Assembly (NCBI GenBank): GCA_027013815.1
Contig: JALWFY010000088.1
Location: 1-43,495, forward strand
Length of the DNA stretch: 43,495 bases
Reading direction: 5' to 3'
Source: Desulfohalobiaceae bacterium
GTDB taxonomy: Bacteria > Desulfobacterota > Desulfovibrionia > Desulfovibrionales > Desulfothermaceae
The notes below the pieces were generated by a model. It saw nothing but the letters and a program-made list of their open reading frames with translations. It ran no database searches and was not told the origin of the DNA. Positions 32,996-41,784 of this stretch are shown here, piece by piece. The first letter of the stretch is position 1, and each line of letters begins with the position of its first letter. Made by a program: the position numbers and the translations under genes.

Positions 32996-35740
32996 TTATA
33001 TAAACTTCCCTGTAATAGACAAGGGATTGGCCCTTATCTCCTCAGGCGTGCCCTTGGCTATTATTTCTCCCCCATATTCCCCACCACCAGGACCTAGATC
33101 AAATACATAATCTGCAGAATTTATCATATAAGGGTTGTGCTCTATCACTATTACACTCCCCCCCTTTTCCACAAGTCTATGTAGTACTTCTATCAATTTT
33201 CCAACCTCGTGCATATGAAGCCCTGTTGTGGGTTCATCCAATATATACAGATTACCTGGCAAATTCCTTTTACCAAGTTCTCTACTTATTTTCAATCGCT
33301 GGGCCTCTCCACCAGATAAGGTAGTAGCAGGTTGACCGAGTTTTAGATATTCTAATCCAACTGCCTCTAATATCTCTAATTTTCTCTTTAATGCCACATG
33401 GTTTTCAAATATTTTTTTGGCCTGTCTAACAGTTAAGTCCAATACATCTGAAATACTTAACCCTTTATAATAAATATCCAAGGTCTCTCTATTATATCTT
33501 TTTCCCTTGCATACATCACACCTAACATAAACATCAGGTAAAAAATGCATTTGGATCTTTATATAACCTTCACCTTCACACCTCTCGCACCTACCTCCCT
33601 TTACATTGAAACTAAATCTACCAGGCTTATACCCCCTTTGCCTAGCCTCTTTTGTTGAGGCAAATATATCTCTTATATGGTCAAAAATCTTTGTATAAGT
33701 GGCTGGATTTGACCTTGGAGTCCTACCTATTGGAGATTGATCTATAAAAACCACATTTTCAATCTTTTCTGCTCCATATATCCCATCAATTATCCCAGGG
33801 CTATCTGCCCTAATTCCCTTTAAAATACACAGGTGTTTGAACAAGGTATCAGTTACAAGGGAACTCTTTCCAGAACCAGATACCCCAGTTACACATACCA
33901 TGACCCCAAGGGGTATATCTATATCTAAGTTTTTCAAATTATTGGTCTTGACCCCCCTTAACCTCAAATATCCATTTGGAGAGAGCCTTTTTTCTCTTTT
34001 CTTTATCTTGATCTCACCCCTTAAATACTTGCCTGTTAATGTGTCTGCCTCTATTAGTCCTGACACATCTCCATTATATACCACCTCCCCTCCCAAGGCT
34101 CCAGAGCCTGGACCTAATTCCAACACAAAATCAGCAGTCTTAATTGTATCTTCATCGTGTTCCACTACAATTACAGTATTTGCCCTGTCTTTTAGTGCCT
34201 TTAAAGAATCCAGCAGTCTTTTATTGTCCTTTGGATGAAGGCCAATACTTGGTTCATCTAACACATAACATATGCCTTCTAACCCTGAGCCAAGCTGTCC
34301 AGCAAGTCTTATCCTCTGGGCCTCTCCCCCAGATAGGGTAGACATCTCCCTTGCCAGAGAGAGGTAATTTAATCCAACCCTAGACATAAAGCCAAGCCTA
34401 TATGAAATTTCTTTGATCAAAGGTTCTGCTATAGCACCCTCTACTCCACTAAATTCAATCTCATCTAGCCACTCCATGAGCCTTTTTATTGAAAGGGAAC
34501 ACAGATCAAATATGGTCATAGTGTCGATCTTTACACAAAGGGCATCTCCATTTAACCTACTCCCCGCACATTTAGGACATATGGATCTCTGCTTATACCT
34601 TGAAAATTCATTCCTCCACAGGGACTTGGAAATTAAATGTTCACCTTGTTTTAAAAATTCAATTATCCCCTCCCAACCAATATTCTTATCTCCAAAAAAA
34701 ATGGCCTCCAATGTTTGGTTGGACATCTTATTTAATGGGGTATTCAAATCATATCCCCTTTGAATCAATATATTCTCAAGTTTAGGAAGAAACCTATTTA
34801 ATGCCTTCTTATTTCTAAGGGGCAAAATAGCACCTTCAATAATGGAAAGCCCCTTATTAGGGGCCAACAAATCCACATCAAAATCTTCAATATAGCCGAG
34901 ACCTAGACACCTTGGACATGCACCCTGGGGGCTATTAAAAGAAAATAGTTGTGGAGTTAATTTTGGAAAACTTTTTTTACATATGGGACAAACAGATTCT
35001 GTGGAAAAAAATATATCTTCCCCATCAAGGGGTCTAATTATCACCCTGCCTTCTCCAAATTTAAGCCCAAGCTCTAAGGAATCAGCAAGTCTTTTTTTTA
35101 TGCCCTGTTTTTTAATAAGCCTATCAACTACCAAAAGGATGTTGTGTTTTTTGTTTTTATCAAGCTCAGGTAGGCTATCTAAGACACATGACTTGCCATC
35201 TACTATTACCCTAACAAATCCCTGGGCCATTAGCCTTTTAAATAATTCTGAAAAGGTTCCCTTTTTGTATTCAACCATTGGAGCTAGGATCATAAATTTC
35301 TTCCCGTCATCCATTCCCATGATGCTATCTACTATCTCGTCCACAGTCTGAGATCTGACTTCCCTTCCACAATCTGGACAAAATATCCTTCCCACCCTTG
35401 CATACAATACCCTCAAATAGTCATACACCTCTGTGACTGTACCAACAGTTGACCTAGGATTTTTAAGGATATTATGCTGTTCAATAGCAATAGAGGGAGT
35501 CAAGCCCTCTATCTTTTCTACCTTAGGTTTTTCTAGCTGAGGTAAAAATTGGCGTGCATAAGCTGAAAGGGACTCTACATATCTCCTTTGTCCTTCAGCA
35601 TAAATAATGTCAAAGGCCAACGTGGATTTGCCAGAACCACTTGGGCCACAAATGACTACTAACTTCTCTCTTGGGATTGAAACAGTAATGGACTTTAAAT
35701 TATGGTGAGATGCATTTTTGATCTTTATAAACCTAGTCAT
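32996..35740 (-). CDS. uvrA: Excinuclease ABC subunit A
   Basis: UvrA finds bulky DNA damage in nucleotide excision repair. The 914-residue protein has two ABC modules: Walker A 'GPSGSGKSTLAFD' near residue 32 and 'GVSGSGKSSLVTDT' near 620, signatures 'LSGGEAQRIRLAGQLGS' and 'LSGGEAQRLKISREL', and three Cys pairs or zinc modules ('CPDCGREV', 'CPICKKSF...CPRC', 'CERCEGEG...CDVC'). 'IGRTPRSNPATYT' and the C-terminal glycine stretch are intact. It is complete and about normal length (slightly short of the usual 940). It lies between mlaA (56 bases upstream) and the FecR gene (27 bases downstream). Confidence 0.98.
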   Translation of the reverse strand: MTRFIKIKNASHHNLKSITVSIPREKLVVICGPSGSGKSTLAFDIIYAEGQRRYVESLSAYARQFLPQLEKPKVEKIEGLTPSIAIEQHNILKNPRSTVGTVTEVYDYLRVLYARVGRIFCPDCGREVRSQTVDEIVDSIMGMDDGKKFMILAPMVEYKKGTFSELFKRLMAQGFVRVIVDGKSCVLDSLPELDKNKKHNILLVVDRLIKKQGIKKRLADSLELGLKFGEGRVIIRPLDGEDIFFSTESVCPICKKSFPKLTPQLFSFNSPQGACPRCLGLGYIEDFDVDLLAPNKGLSIIEGAILPLRNKKALNRFLPKLENILIQRGYDLNTPLNKMSNQTLEAIFFGDKNIGWEGIIEFLKQGEHLISKSLWRNEFSRYKQRSICPKCAGSRLNGDALCVKIDTMTIFDLCSLSIKRLMEWLDEIEFSGVEGAIAEPLIKEISYRLGFMSRVGLNYLSLAREMSTLSGGEAQRIRLAGQLGSGLEGICYVLDEPSIGLHPKDNKRLLDSLKALKDRANTVIVVEHDEDTIKTADFVLELGPGSGALGGEVVYNGDVSGLIEADTLTGKYLRGEIKIKKREKRLSPNGYLRLRGVKTNNLKNLDIDIPLGVMVCVTGVSGSGKSSLVTDTLFKHLCILKGIRADSPGIIDGIYGAEKIENVVFIDQSPIGRTPRSNPATYTKIFDHIRDIFASTKEARQRGYKPGRFSFNVKGGRCERCEGEGYIKIQMHFLPDVYVRCDVCKGKRYNRETLDIYYKGLSISDVLDLTVRQAKKIFENHVALKRKLEILEAVGLEYLKLGQPATTLSGGEAQRLKISRELGKRNLPGNLYILDEPTTGLHMHEVGKLIEVLHRLVEKGGSVIVIEHNPYMINSADYVFDLGPGGGEYGGEIIAKGTPEEIRANPLSITGKFI

Positions 35741-35796
35741 AAATAAAAATTTAATTCAGGAGAATCCATCGGAAAAATATAAGATATACTTACTAG

Positions 35797-36540
35797 CTAT
35801 TTCTTAAGTTGAGAATTTCTATATTGAATATACGCATTTCTCACCGAAATATATGGATCAATGGCAGATCTCTTCAAGTCCTCATATTCTCCTAGGTGAA
35901 AAGACAAATTATTTATCTTATCTTCTGCCTTTAAGGCTGCAGACGCATATACTGGTTCAATATATGTTATGGGGTCCATAAAATGATCCCCTACCTTTCC
36001 AATTGTATCCCTCAGGGTGGAAGGACCAAAAACTGGAAGCACTAGGTAAAACCCATTTCCAATACCCCACTCACCTAGTGTCAGTCCTGTATCTTTTTGT
36101 GGCGGAGCTCTTAATGCCCCTACCCCAGAGGCGGGATCTAGGAGTCCCCCAAAGCCAAGGGCAGTATTAATAACAAAACGACTAGTTTCTTTTAAAAACC
36201 TTATAAACCTAAATTCTAATATATCATTTATTGCCCTAATGGGATATCTTATATTTTTGAAACAATTTGAGATTCCTTGACGAAAATTTTTTGGTACAAC
36301 TAATGAGTAGCCCTTTGCCACTGGTTTCAAGAAATAAAAATAGAGTTTATCATTTACCTTAAAGAAAAACCTGTTAACAGGCTCAATTGGATCACTTATC
36401 TTTGCCTTACTCTCTGAATATTCTCCTTCTAATTCTGAAAACAAATCCTGATTTTTATTGTTAGACTCTATAGCCCATGAGATGGAACTAAAAAAGAGTA
36501 AGATGGCCAAGGCCATACAAAATCCTTTTTTAATGTGCAT
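35797..36540 (-). CDS. mlaA: MlaA/VacJ family outer-membrane lipid transport protein
   Basis: MlaA extracts misplaced phospholipids from the outer leaflet of the outer membrane. The protein is 247 residues from the ATG at 36540, chosen because GGGAG lies about eight bases before it; the start overlaps the mlaC end by 11 bases. A signal peptide ends near 'SWA'. Unlike E. coli MlaA there is no lipobox cysteine, so it should not be lipid-anchored. Family motifs: 'DPIEPVNRFFFKVNDKLYFY', 'GFGGLLDPAS', 'TLGEWGIGNGFYLVLPVFGP' and 'RDTIG'. It is last of the mla cluster. Confidence 0.93.
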   Translation of the reverse strand: MHIKKGFCMALAILLFFSSISWAIESNNKNQDLFSELEGEYSESKAKISDPIEPVNRFFFKVNDKLYFYFLKPVAKGYSLVVPKNFRQGISNCFKNIRYPIRAINDILEFRFIRFLKETSRFVINTALGFGGLLDPASGVGALRAPPQKDTGLTLGEWGIGNGFYLVLPVFGPSTLRDTIGKVGDHFMDPITYIEPVYASAALKAEDKINNLSFHLGEYEDLKRSAIDPYISVRNAYIQYRNSQLKK

Positions 36541-37237
36541 ATAATTCTCCCTCTTTACACTGTGCACATAACCATTTAAATATAAAACCTTTTGCAGAAT
36601 TTTGTTTTTTACACCACGTATCTTTTAATTTTTTCCTCAATTCCAGTATTACATCAGACGGGCTCTTTTTTAAAAGTAAGTCCTGAAATTGGCTCCTATA
36701 ATTTCTAATAAGACTAATCCCTTCAACATATACATCATATATCTTCCATTTATTTTCTATAAACACAAATCTATAATTAATTGGTATATATTTATCATTA
36801 TACTTAATCTTGGTCATCACCTCTGCCTTTCTTGATGTATACATCCTCTGTCCCAGTATTTTTATGTTTTTCTTTGGAAACTTTTTAATGTCTTCCACGT
36901 GTTGAAGTATTTTATCAAAATAGTTCTGGGCTACAAGTTCAATAAAAAGACATTGAAACTCTTTTTGCTCACATTTATTAAGTTCCCTCCAATATCTACC
37001 CAAAACCATTCTAGCCATTATATCAAAGGCAAATATGTCCTGGGCCAATTTCAGGGTCTTTTCTTCAAATTTTGTTTTATATTCCACAGAGGTATTGTTT
37101 GAATCATAGGTCTTAAAAAGATCAAAGGTTTTGTCAATATAGACCCTTAAACTATCAATAGGTTGTTGTGCTGCCCTGGTTATAGGAATCAGTCCAAGGA
37201 AAAAAATAAAAACTAAAAAAATTATTCGTCTCCTCAT
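36530..37237 (-). CDS. mlaC: MlaC/Ttg2D family periplasmic phospholipid-binding protein
   Basis: MlaC shuttles phospholipid between MlaA and the MlaFED complex. The 235-residue protein has a signal peptide ending at 'TRA' (about residue 22) and the MlaC fold: 'DIMARMVLGRYWRELNKCEQ' (about 74-93), 'KAEVMTKIKYNDKYIPINYRF' and 'WKIYDVYVEGISLIRNYRSQF' (about 168-188). The Cys-containing C-terminal end ('WCKKQ', 'LCAQC') is unusual. It overlaps mlaA and follows mlaD by 42 bases. Confidence 0.93.
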   Translation of the reverse strand: MRRRIIFLVFIFFLGLIPITRAAQQPIDSLRVYIDKTFDLFKTYDSNNTSVEYKTKFEEKTLKLAQDIFAFDIMARMVLGRYWRELNKCEQKEFQCLFIELVAQNYFDKILQHVEDIKKFPKKNIKILGQRMYTSRKAEVMTKIKYNDKYIPINYRFVFIENKWKIYDVYVEGISLIRNYRSQFQDLLLKKSPSDVILELRKKLKDTWCKKQNSAKGFIFKWLCAQCKEGELYAH

Positions 37238-37279
37238 TGTTTAAATCCCTTTTTTATATCTATTTTACATATACAAAAA

Positions 37280-37738
37280 TTATTTTTTTACACTTCCAAA
37301 TACATATTTACTTACTAATTCTTCAAAATCTATGGGGGGTTCTGTATCCACTATTGTATCTCCTGGTTTCAGATAGGTATCAGATCCACCAGGAGAAATA
37401 CTAACATATTTATCTCCAATTAGACCACTTGTCTTAACAGCGGCCATGGAATCATCGCTTATCTTAATATTCTTTTTAATATCCATAACCACTGTCACAG
37501 AAAAATCTTTGGGATCTAATACAATATCTTTTACCCTACCCACTGCTACCCCTGATATCCTAACTTCATTCCCAATCTTTAAGCCTGTGACCCTGCTAAA
37601 CCTGGCTTTTATTTCATAATAATTATGACCAATTAGTTCCATCTTTCCCAATTTTATGGTTAAATACCCAACGCATAAAAGTGAAATCAACACAAAAAAA
37701 CCCACTGTTAGTTCAATATAATATCTTTTGTCTGACAT
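37280..37738 (-). CDS. mlaD: MlaD family MCE-domain protein
   Basis: This 152-residue single-pass inner-membrane protein has a helix at about residues 10-28 and one MCE domain ('IKARFSRVTGLKIGNEVRIS' at about 42-61, then 'AAVKTSGLIGDKYVSISPGG'). MCE domains form the hexameric ring with a lipid tunnel on the periplasmic side of MlaFEDB. Size and order match E. coli MlaD. It follows mlaF by five bases and precedes mlaC. Confidence 0.94.
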   Translation of the reverse strand: MSDKRYYIELTVGFFVLISLLCVGYLTIKLGKMELIGHNYYEIKARFSRVTGLKIGNEVRISGVAVGRVKDIVLDPKDFSVTVVMDIKKNIKISDDSMAAVKTSGLIGDKYVSISPGGSDTYLKPGDTIVDTEPPIDFEELVSKYVFGSVKK

Positions 37739-37743
37739 ATCCC

Positions 37744-38970
37744 TTACCCTTGTCGTTTTTTACCGCAAAGTAACCTTCCCATCACCAATCTCTGTCTTCT
37801 AGCCTCATCTACTAACTCATTTAAAGATTTATGAGGGTCAAAATTAGTATACCCTGCATATACAGCAAACTCCACACAGGAATTTGTGTATGCTTGTTTC
37901 TGAAAAAACTCTTTATCCTGTAATTGTCTTGCAATCAAGGACAATTGTTTATCAATATCTATAACCTGAGTGGCATCTACTATAGATACTATTTTGTCTA
38001 TCCCATATTTACCAATGCCCAATATCCTGTCTCCACAAGAGTTTCTACACATTGAAGCAAGTTCTGAAAATATTATATATGGTGTAATGTGACCCACCTT
38101 TTCTATGATATCATTGTAATTATTTATCTCATATACCACTATCATAAGATCTCTATTGCCCTTTTGACACAACTTTTTAAAAAACTTCTCAAAATCCCTT
38201 TTGGTCATAAGACCAACCACTTCATTTTTCAAAAACTCAAGGCTGTTTATAAATTCATACACCACTGGATGATCGGAGTTCTCTAATGCCTTTGGATCCC
38301 CTTCAAACACTATTTTCCCTTCATCAATCACAGCAATTCTATTTGATATATAAAATACATGGGGCACGTCATGGCTAACTAGGACAGCAGTAAATCCAAA
38401 TTCCTTTTGTTTATTGGTAATCATGGAGAGCACACTATTTCTGCGAATAGGGTCTAATCCTGTGGTTGGTTCATCAAATAACACTATTTTTGGATCAGTT
38501 ATAATGGCCCTAGCCAAGGCAACTCTTTTTTGCATACCCCCTGAGAGCTGAGATGGATATTTATCTTCTTGTCCCTGTATCTCTAATGCATCCATTACTC
38601 CTTGGACCCGTTTTCTTATCTTTGATTCACTCAAGTTGGTAGTTTCATGTAATGGAAGGGCAATGTTTTCATAAATAGTAAGGGAATCAAAAAGAGCATT
38701 GTTCTGAAACATAAAATTTATATCCTTTTTCACTTCCATCCAATGCTTCTTTGACATAGAGGAAAGGGGCTCACCTCTGTAAAAGATCTCTCCCTTATCT
38801 GGTCTGTCAAGCCCGATCATAAGTTTTAGTGTAACACTCTTACCCACCCCACTTTTACCTATAATAGTGGTTATTTCCCCTGGATATACCTTGAGATTCA
38901 CTCCAGACAATACTACCTTGTCACCGTATCTCTTGTACACATCCTTAAATTCAATTAATGGAACTTTCAT
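37744..38970 (-). CDS. mlaF: MlaF ATPase fused to a degenerate GGDEF-like domain
   Basis: Residues 1-245 are the phospholipid transporter ATPase: Walker A 'GKSGVGKSVTLK' (38-49), Q-loop 'FMFQNNALFDSLT', signature 'LSGGMQKRVALARAI' (142-156), Walker B 'IVLFDEPTTGLDP' (162-174) and 'VLVSHD' (196-201). Ordinary MlaF stops near 260-270 residues. Here about 150 more follow: 'GLMTKRDFEKFFKKL' (253-267), 'YEINNYNDIIEKVGH' (280-294) and 'LGIGKYGIDKIVSIVDA' (317-333) copy the GGDEF domain layout, but the GGDEF signature is lost. The extension may sense or scaffold rather than make c-di-GMP. It lies between mlaE and mlaD. Confidence 0.9.
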   Translation of the reverse strand: MKVPLIEFKDVYKRYGDKVVLSGVNLKVYPGEITTIIGKSGVGKSVTLKLMIGLDRPDKGEIFYRGEPLSSMSKKHWMEVKKDINFMFQNNALFDSLTIYENIALPLHETTNLSESKIRKRVQGVMDALEIQGQEDKYPSQLSGGMQKRVALARAIITDPKIVLFDEPTTGLDPIRRNSVLSMITNKQKEFGFTAVLVSHDVPHVFYISNRIAVIDEGKIVFEGDPKALENSDHPVVYEFINSLEFLKNEVVGLMTKRDFEKFFKKLCQKGNRDLMIVVYEINNYNDIIEKVGHITPYIIFSELASMCRNSCGDRILGIGKYGIDKIVSIVDATQVIDIDKQLSLIARQLQDKEFFQKQAYTNSCVEFAVYAGYTNFDPHKSLNELVDEARRQRLVMGRLLCGKKRQG

Positions 38971-38990
38971 AAATTATTACTCCAGCACGT

Positions 38991-39794
38991 CTATAGCAAA
39001 AAAGAAGTCAACACGTAGTCTCCAACTAACACCAGCACACAAGAGATCACCACAGCATTAGTTGTAGCAAAACTCACCCCTCTAGCACCAAACCCTTCCT
39101 TTCTCTTATGCACAAAGTAACCTTGATAACAGCAAATAGTCACAACAATTATGGCAAAAAATATGGACTTATAAAATCCTCCCATTACATCCTTTAAACC
39201 CACTAAATTTTCCATCCTAGAAAAATATGTCCCTGAGTCAATACCCAAAAGGAGTACTCCTGTTATATAGCCACCTAAAATACCAATCACATCAAAAAGG
39301 GCAGTTAAAAGTGGAAAGCATATAATAGAGGCAATTACCCGGGGACAAAATAGATATCTTATGGAATTTATGTTCATGGTCTCCAGGGCATCGATTTGTT
39401 CAGTAATCCTCATAATTCCAAGTTCAGCCGCCATAGCAGACCCAGCCCTTCCTATAACCATAATAGCAGTAAGTACTGGACCCAATTCTCTAATTATAGA
39501 TAAGGCCACTGCTGCACCAAGGACACCCTCTGATCCAAATTTTACTAAGGTATAATATCCCTGCAACCCAAGGACCATTCCTGTAAAAAGACTTACCAAC
39601 CCTATAACAAATAAAGATTTAAATCCCACAAAATAAACCTGTTGAAGTATCTTTTTAAACTGATATGGGGGAGTGATTGAACAGATTACTCCTCTTAAAA
39701 AAAATAAAAATATTAATCCCAATTCTCTTATAAAACCTATGGTTATGCGACCAAGAGAGTGTATATCTTCCACCAAAGACATTGTATTTTTCAT
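38991..39794 (-). CDS. mlaE: MlaE family ABC transporter permease
   Basis: This 267-residue inner-membrane permease of the MlaFEDB complex has an N-terminal interface helix and about five membrane helices. It carries the conserved MlaE stretches 'SLFTGMVLGLQGYYTLVKFG' (about 63-82), 'IRELGPVLTAIMVIGRAGSAMAAELG' (split around 100-125) and 'EQIDALETM'. It is the first gene of the mla run, with about 247 bases to the divergent acyl-CoA ligase, so a promoter should lie in 39795-40041. Confidence 0.95.
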   Translation of the reverse strand: MKNTMSLVEDIHSLGRITIGFIRELGLIFLFFLRGVICSITPPYQFKKILQQVYFVGFKSLFVIGLVSLFTGMVLGLQGYYTLVKFGSEGVLGAAVALSIIRELGPVLTAIMVIGRAGSAMAAELGIMRITEQIDALETMNINSIRYLFCPRVIASIICFPLLTALFDVIGILGGYITGVLLLGIDSGTYFSRMENLVGLKDVMGGFYKSIFFAIIVVTICCYQGYFVHKRKEGFGARGVSFATTNAVVISCVLVLVGDYVLTSFLL

Positions 39795-39943
39795 AGATCA
39801 GATCCCTAATTAAGTATTATTACCCAAAAAATATATCTTAAATCCAAAATTAACAGGTAGGTATCATATGTTTTTTTTCTATCCACGTCAACAAAAGCAT
39901 CGCTGTTTAAGGATATAGATAACCCTTGATAGCCAATTCATGC

Positions 39944-39972
39944 TTGACTTTGTTTTTTCTAGAAATTACATG
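39944..39972 (+). promoter_or_regulatory. Candidate promoter for the acyl-CoA ligase-STT3 unit
   Basis: TTGACT at 39944-39949 and TACATG at 39967-39972 are spaced by 17 bases, about 70 bases before the start codon at 40042. The -10 is a poor match, so the call is weak. Confidence 0.25.
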
Positions 39973-40041
39973 TTTTTAAATTTAATATAGTGATAATATT
40001 TTAAGGTTAATTAGTTATAAAAAATTTTCCAGGAGTTATTT

Positions 40042-41784
40042 ATGTTTAATGATATTCCAAGACCTTGGTTAACTAGTTATGACAAGGAAGTTAGGCATCA
40101 TATAGATTATGAAAGAGTTCCTATCTTTGAATATTTAGAACGTGCAGCAAAAAATTATCCCTCTAGAGATGCCATTGTGTTTCAAAACAATAAAATATCA
40201 TATAAAAAATTAAAACTCCTAACAGATAGGATTGCGTCTAATTTAAGGGCACATGGGATAAAAAAAGGAGATAAGGTAGCAATAATGTTGCCAAATTTAC
40301 CTCAGACAATAATATCTTACTGGGGAGTGCTAAAGGCAGGCGCAATTGGAGTCATGACAAACCCCCTTTATATGGAAAAGGAACTAGTACACCATTTTAA
40401 TGACTCAGAGAGCAAATTTCTAATAGCCTTAGATAGGCTCTGGCCCAAACTCAAACCATTGCTCCCAAAATTTTCTCTAAAAAAGATATTTTTCACTAGT
40501 ATTTCAGATAGCCTGGCATTTCCATTAAACCTCCTATACCCAATAAAGGCCAAAAGAGAGGGCACATATGTCTCTGTCCCATATAATGGAAGAGATATAT
40601 TAAAATGGAAGACCCTGTTAAAAAGAGGCGATATATTGTCTTTGCCTCAAATAGACACATCTAATGACCTTGCACTCCTTCAATATACTGGTGGCACCAC
40701 TGGTCTATCCAAAGGGGTCATGCTAACTCACGACAACCTAACCGCCAATATACAACAGGCTGCAGAGGTCTTAAATAATATTGGGGGAGAAAAACAAGAG
40801 GTGTTTTTATCTCTCCTCCCATTTTTCCATGTGTATGGACTAACAGTTTGCCTTAATCTTCCCACATTACTTGCTGCAACTACTGCTCCATATCCACAAT
40901 TTATACCCCAAGAGGTGTTAAAGGCAATCAATAAGATCAAACCAACTATCTTCCCCTCTGCTCCTGCAATCTTTAATGTATTATTACAACAAAAAAATAT
41001 AAATGAATTTGATCTTACATCCATTAATTATTGTGTCACAGGCTCTGCTCCAATGCCCATTGAGTTATCAAAAAAATTTAAAGAGATGACTAATGCAGAA
41101 ATAATTGAAGGCTTTGGACTAACTGAGGCATCACCTATTACCCATTTAAATCCCCTTCGTGGCAAAAAAAAGGTGGGTTCAATAGGACTGCCATTTCCAG
41201 ATACAGATGCAGCCATAGTAGATATAAAAACTGGGACAAAACTAATGGATGTAAATGAACCAGGGGAATTGATAATTAAGGGTCCCCAGGTAATGAAAGG
41301 ATACTGGAAAAAACCAAAAGAAACAGAACAAACACTTAGAAATGGATGGCTTTATACAGGGGACATTGCCTATATGGACGAGGAAGGATATTTCTTTATA
41401 GTAGATAGAAAAAAAGATTTAATAATATCGGCTGGATATAATATTTATCCAAGAGAAATTGAAGAAGTATTGTATGAACACCCAAAAGTCGCTGATGCTG
41501 CAGTAATAGGGGTTGCACATAAAACAAGGGGAGAAATTGTAAAGGCATACATTGTACCCAAGCCAGGACAAGAGTTAGACAAAAAGGAAATCATAGCATT
41601 TTGTAGACAAAAACTTGCCAATTATAAGGTCCCTAAAAAAATAGAGATAAGGGAGGAACTCCCTAAAACAGTGATAGGCAAGATATTAAAAAAAGACCTT
41701 AGAAAAGAAATAGGGGAAAAGGTGTTAGGTGAAGAAGAACTTGACTATCAAAACGGTGAAGGTGATCACAGTGGACAAGACTAG
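40042..41784 (+). CDS. Long-chain fatty-acid--CoA ligase (AMP-binding)
   Basis: This 580-residue acyl-adenylate enzyme activates fatty acids to acyl-CoA. The AMP-binding motif 'YTGGTTGLSKGVMLTHDN' is at about residues 215-232, 'EGFGLTEASP' at about 355-364, and the motor 'GWLYTGDIAYMDEEGYFFIV' then 'DRKKDLIISAGYNIYPREIE' at about 433-475, with the catalytic Lys in 'LPKTVIGKILKKDLR' near the C-terminus. Length and motifs match FadD. AGGAG lies eight bases before the ATG. Its stop overlaps the start of the STT3 gene by 14 bases. Confidence 0.95.
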   Translation: MFNDIPRPWLTSYDKEVRHHIDYERVPIFEYLERAAKNYPSRDAIVFQNNKISYKKLKLLTDRIASNLRAHGIKKGDKVAIMLPNLPQTIISYWGVLKAGAIGVMTNPLYMEKELVHHFNDSESKFLIALDRLWPKLKPLLPKFSLKKIFFTSISDSLAFPLNLLYPIKAKREGTYVSVPYNGRDILKWKTLLKRGDILSLPQIDTSNDLALLQYTGGTTGLSKGVMLTHDNLTANIQQAAEVLNNIGGEKQEVFLSLLPFFHVYGLTVCLNLPTLLAATTAPYPQFIPQEVLKAINKIKPTIFPSAPAIFNVLLQQKNINEFDLTSINYCVTGSAPMPIELSKKFKEMTNAEIIEGFGLTEASPITHLNPLRGKKKVGSIGLPFPDTDAAIVDIKTGTKLMDVNEPGELIIKGPQVMKGYWKKPKETEQTLRNGWLYTGDIAYMDEEGYFFIVDRKKDLIISAGYNIYPREIEEVLYEHPKVADAAVIGVAHKTRGEIVKAYIVPKPGQELDKKEIIAFCRQKLANYKVPKKIEIREELPKTVIGKILKKDLRKEIGEKVLGEEELDYQNGEGDHSGQD

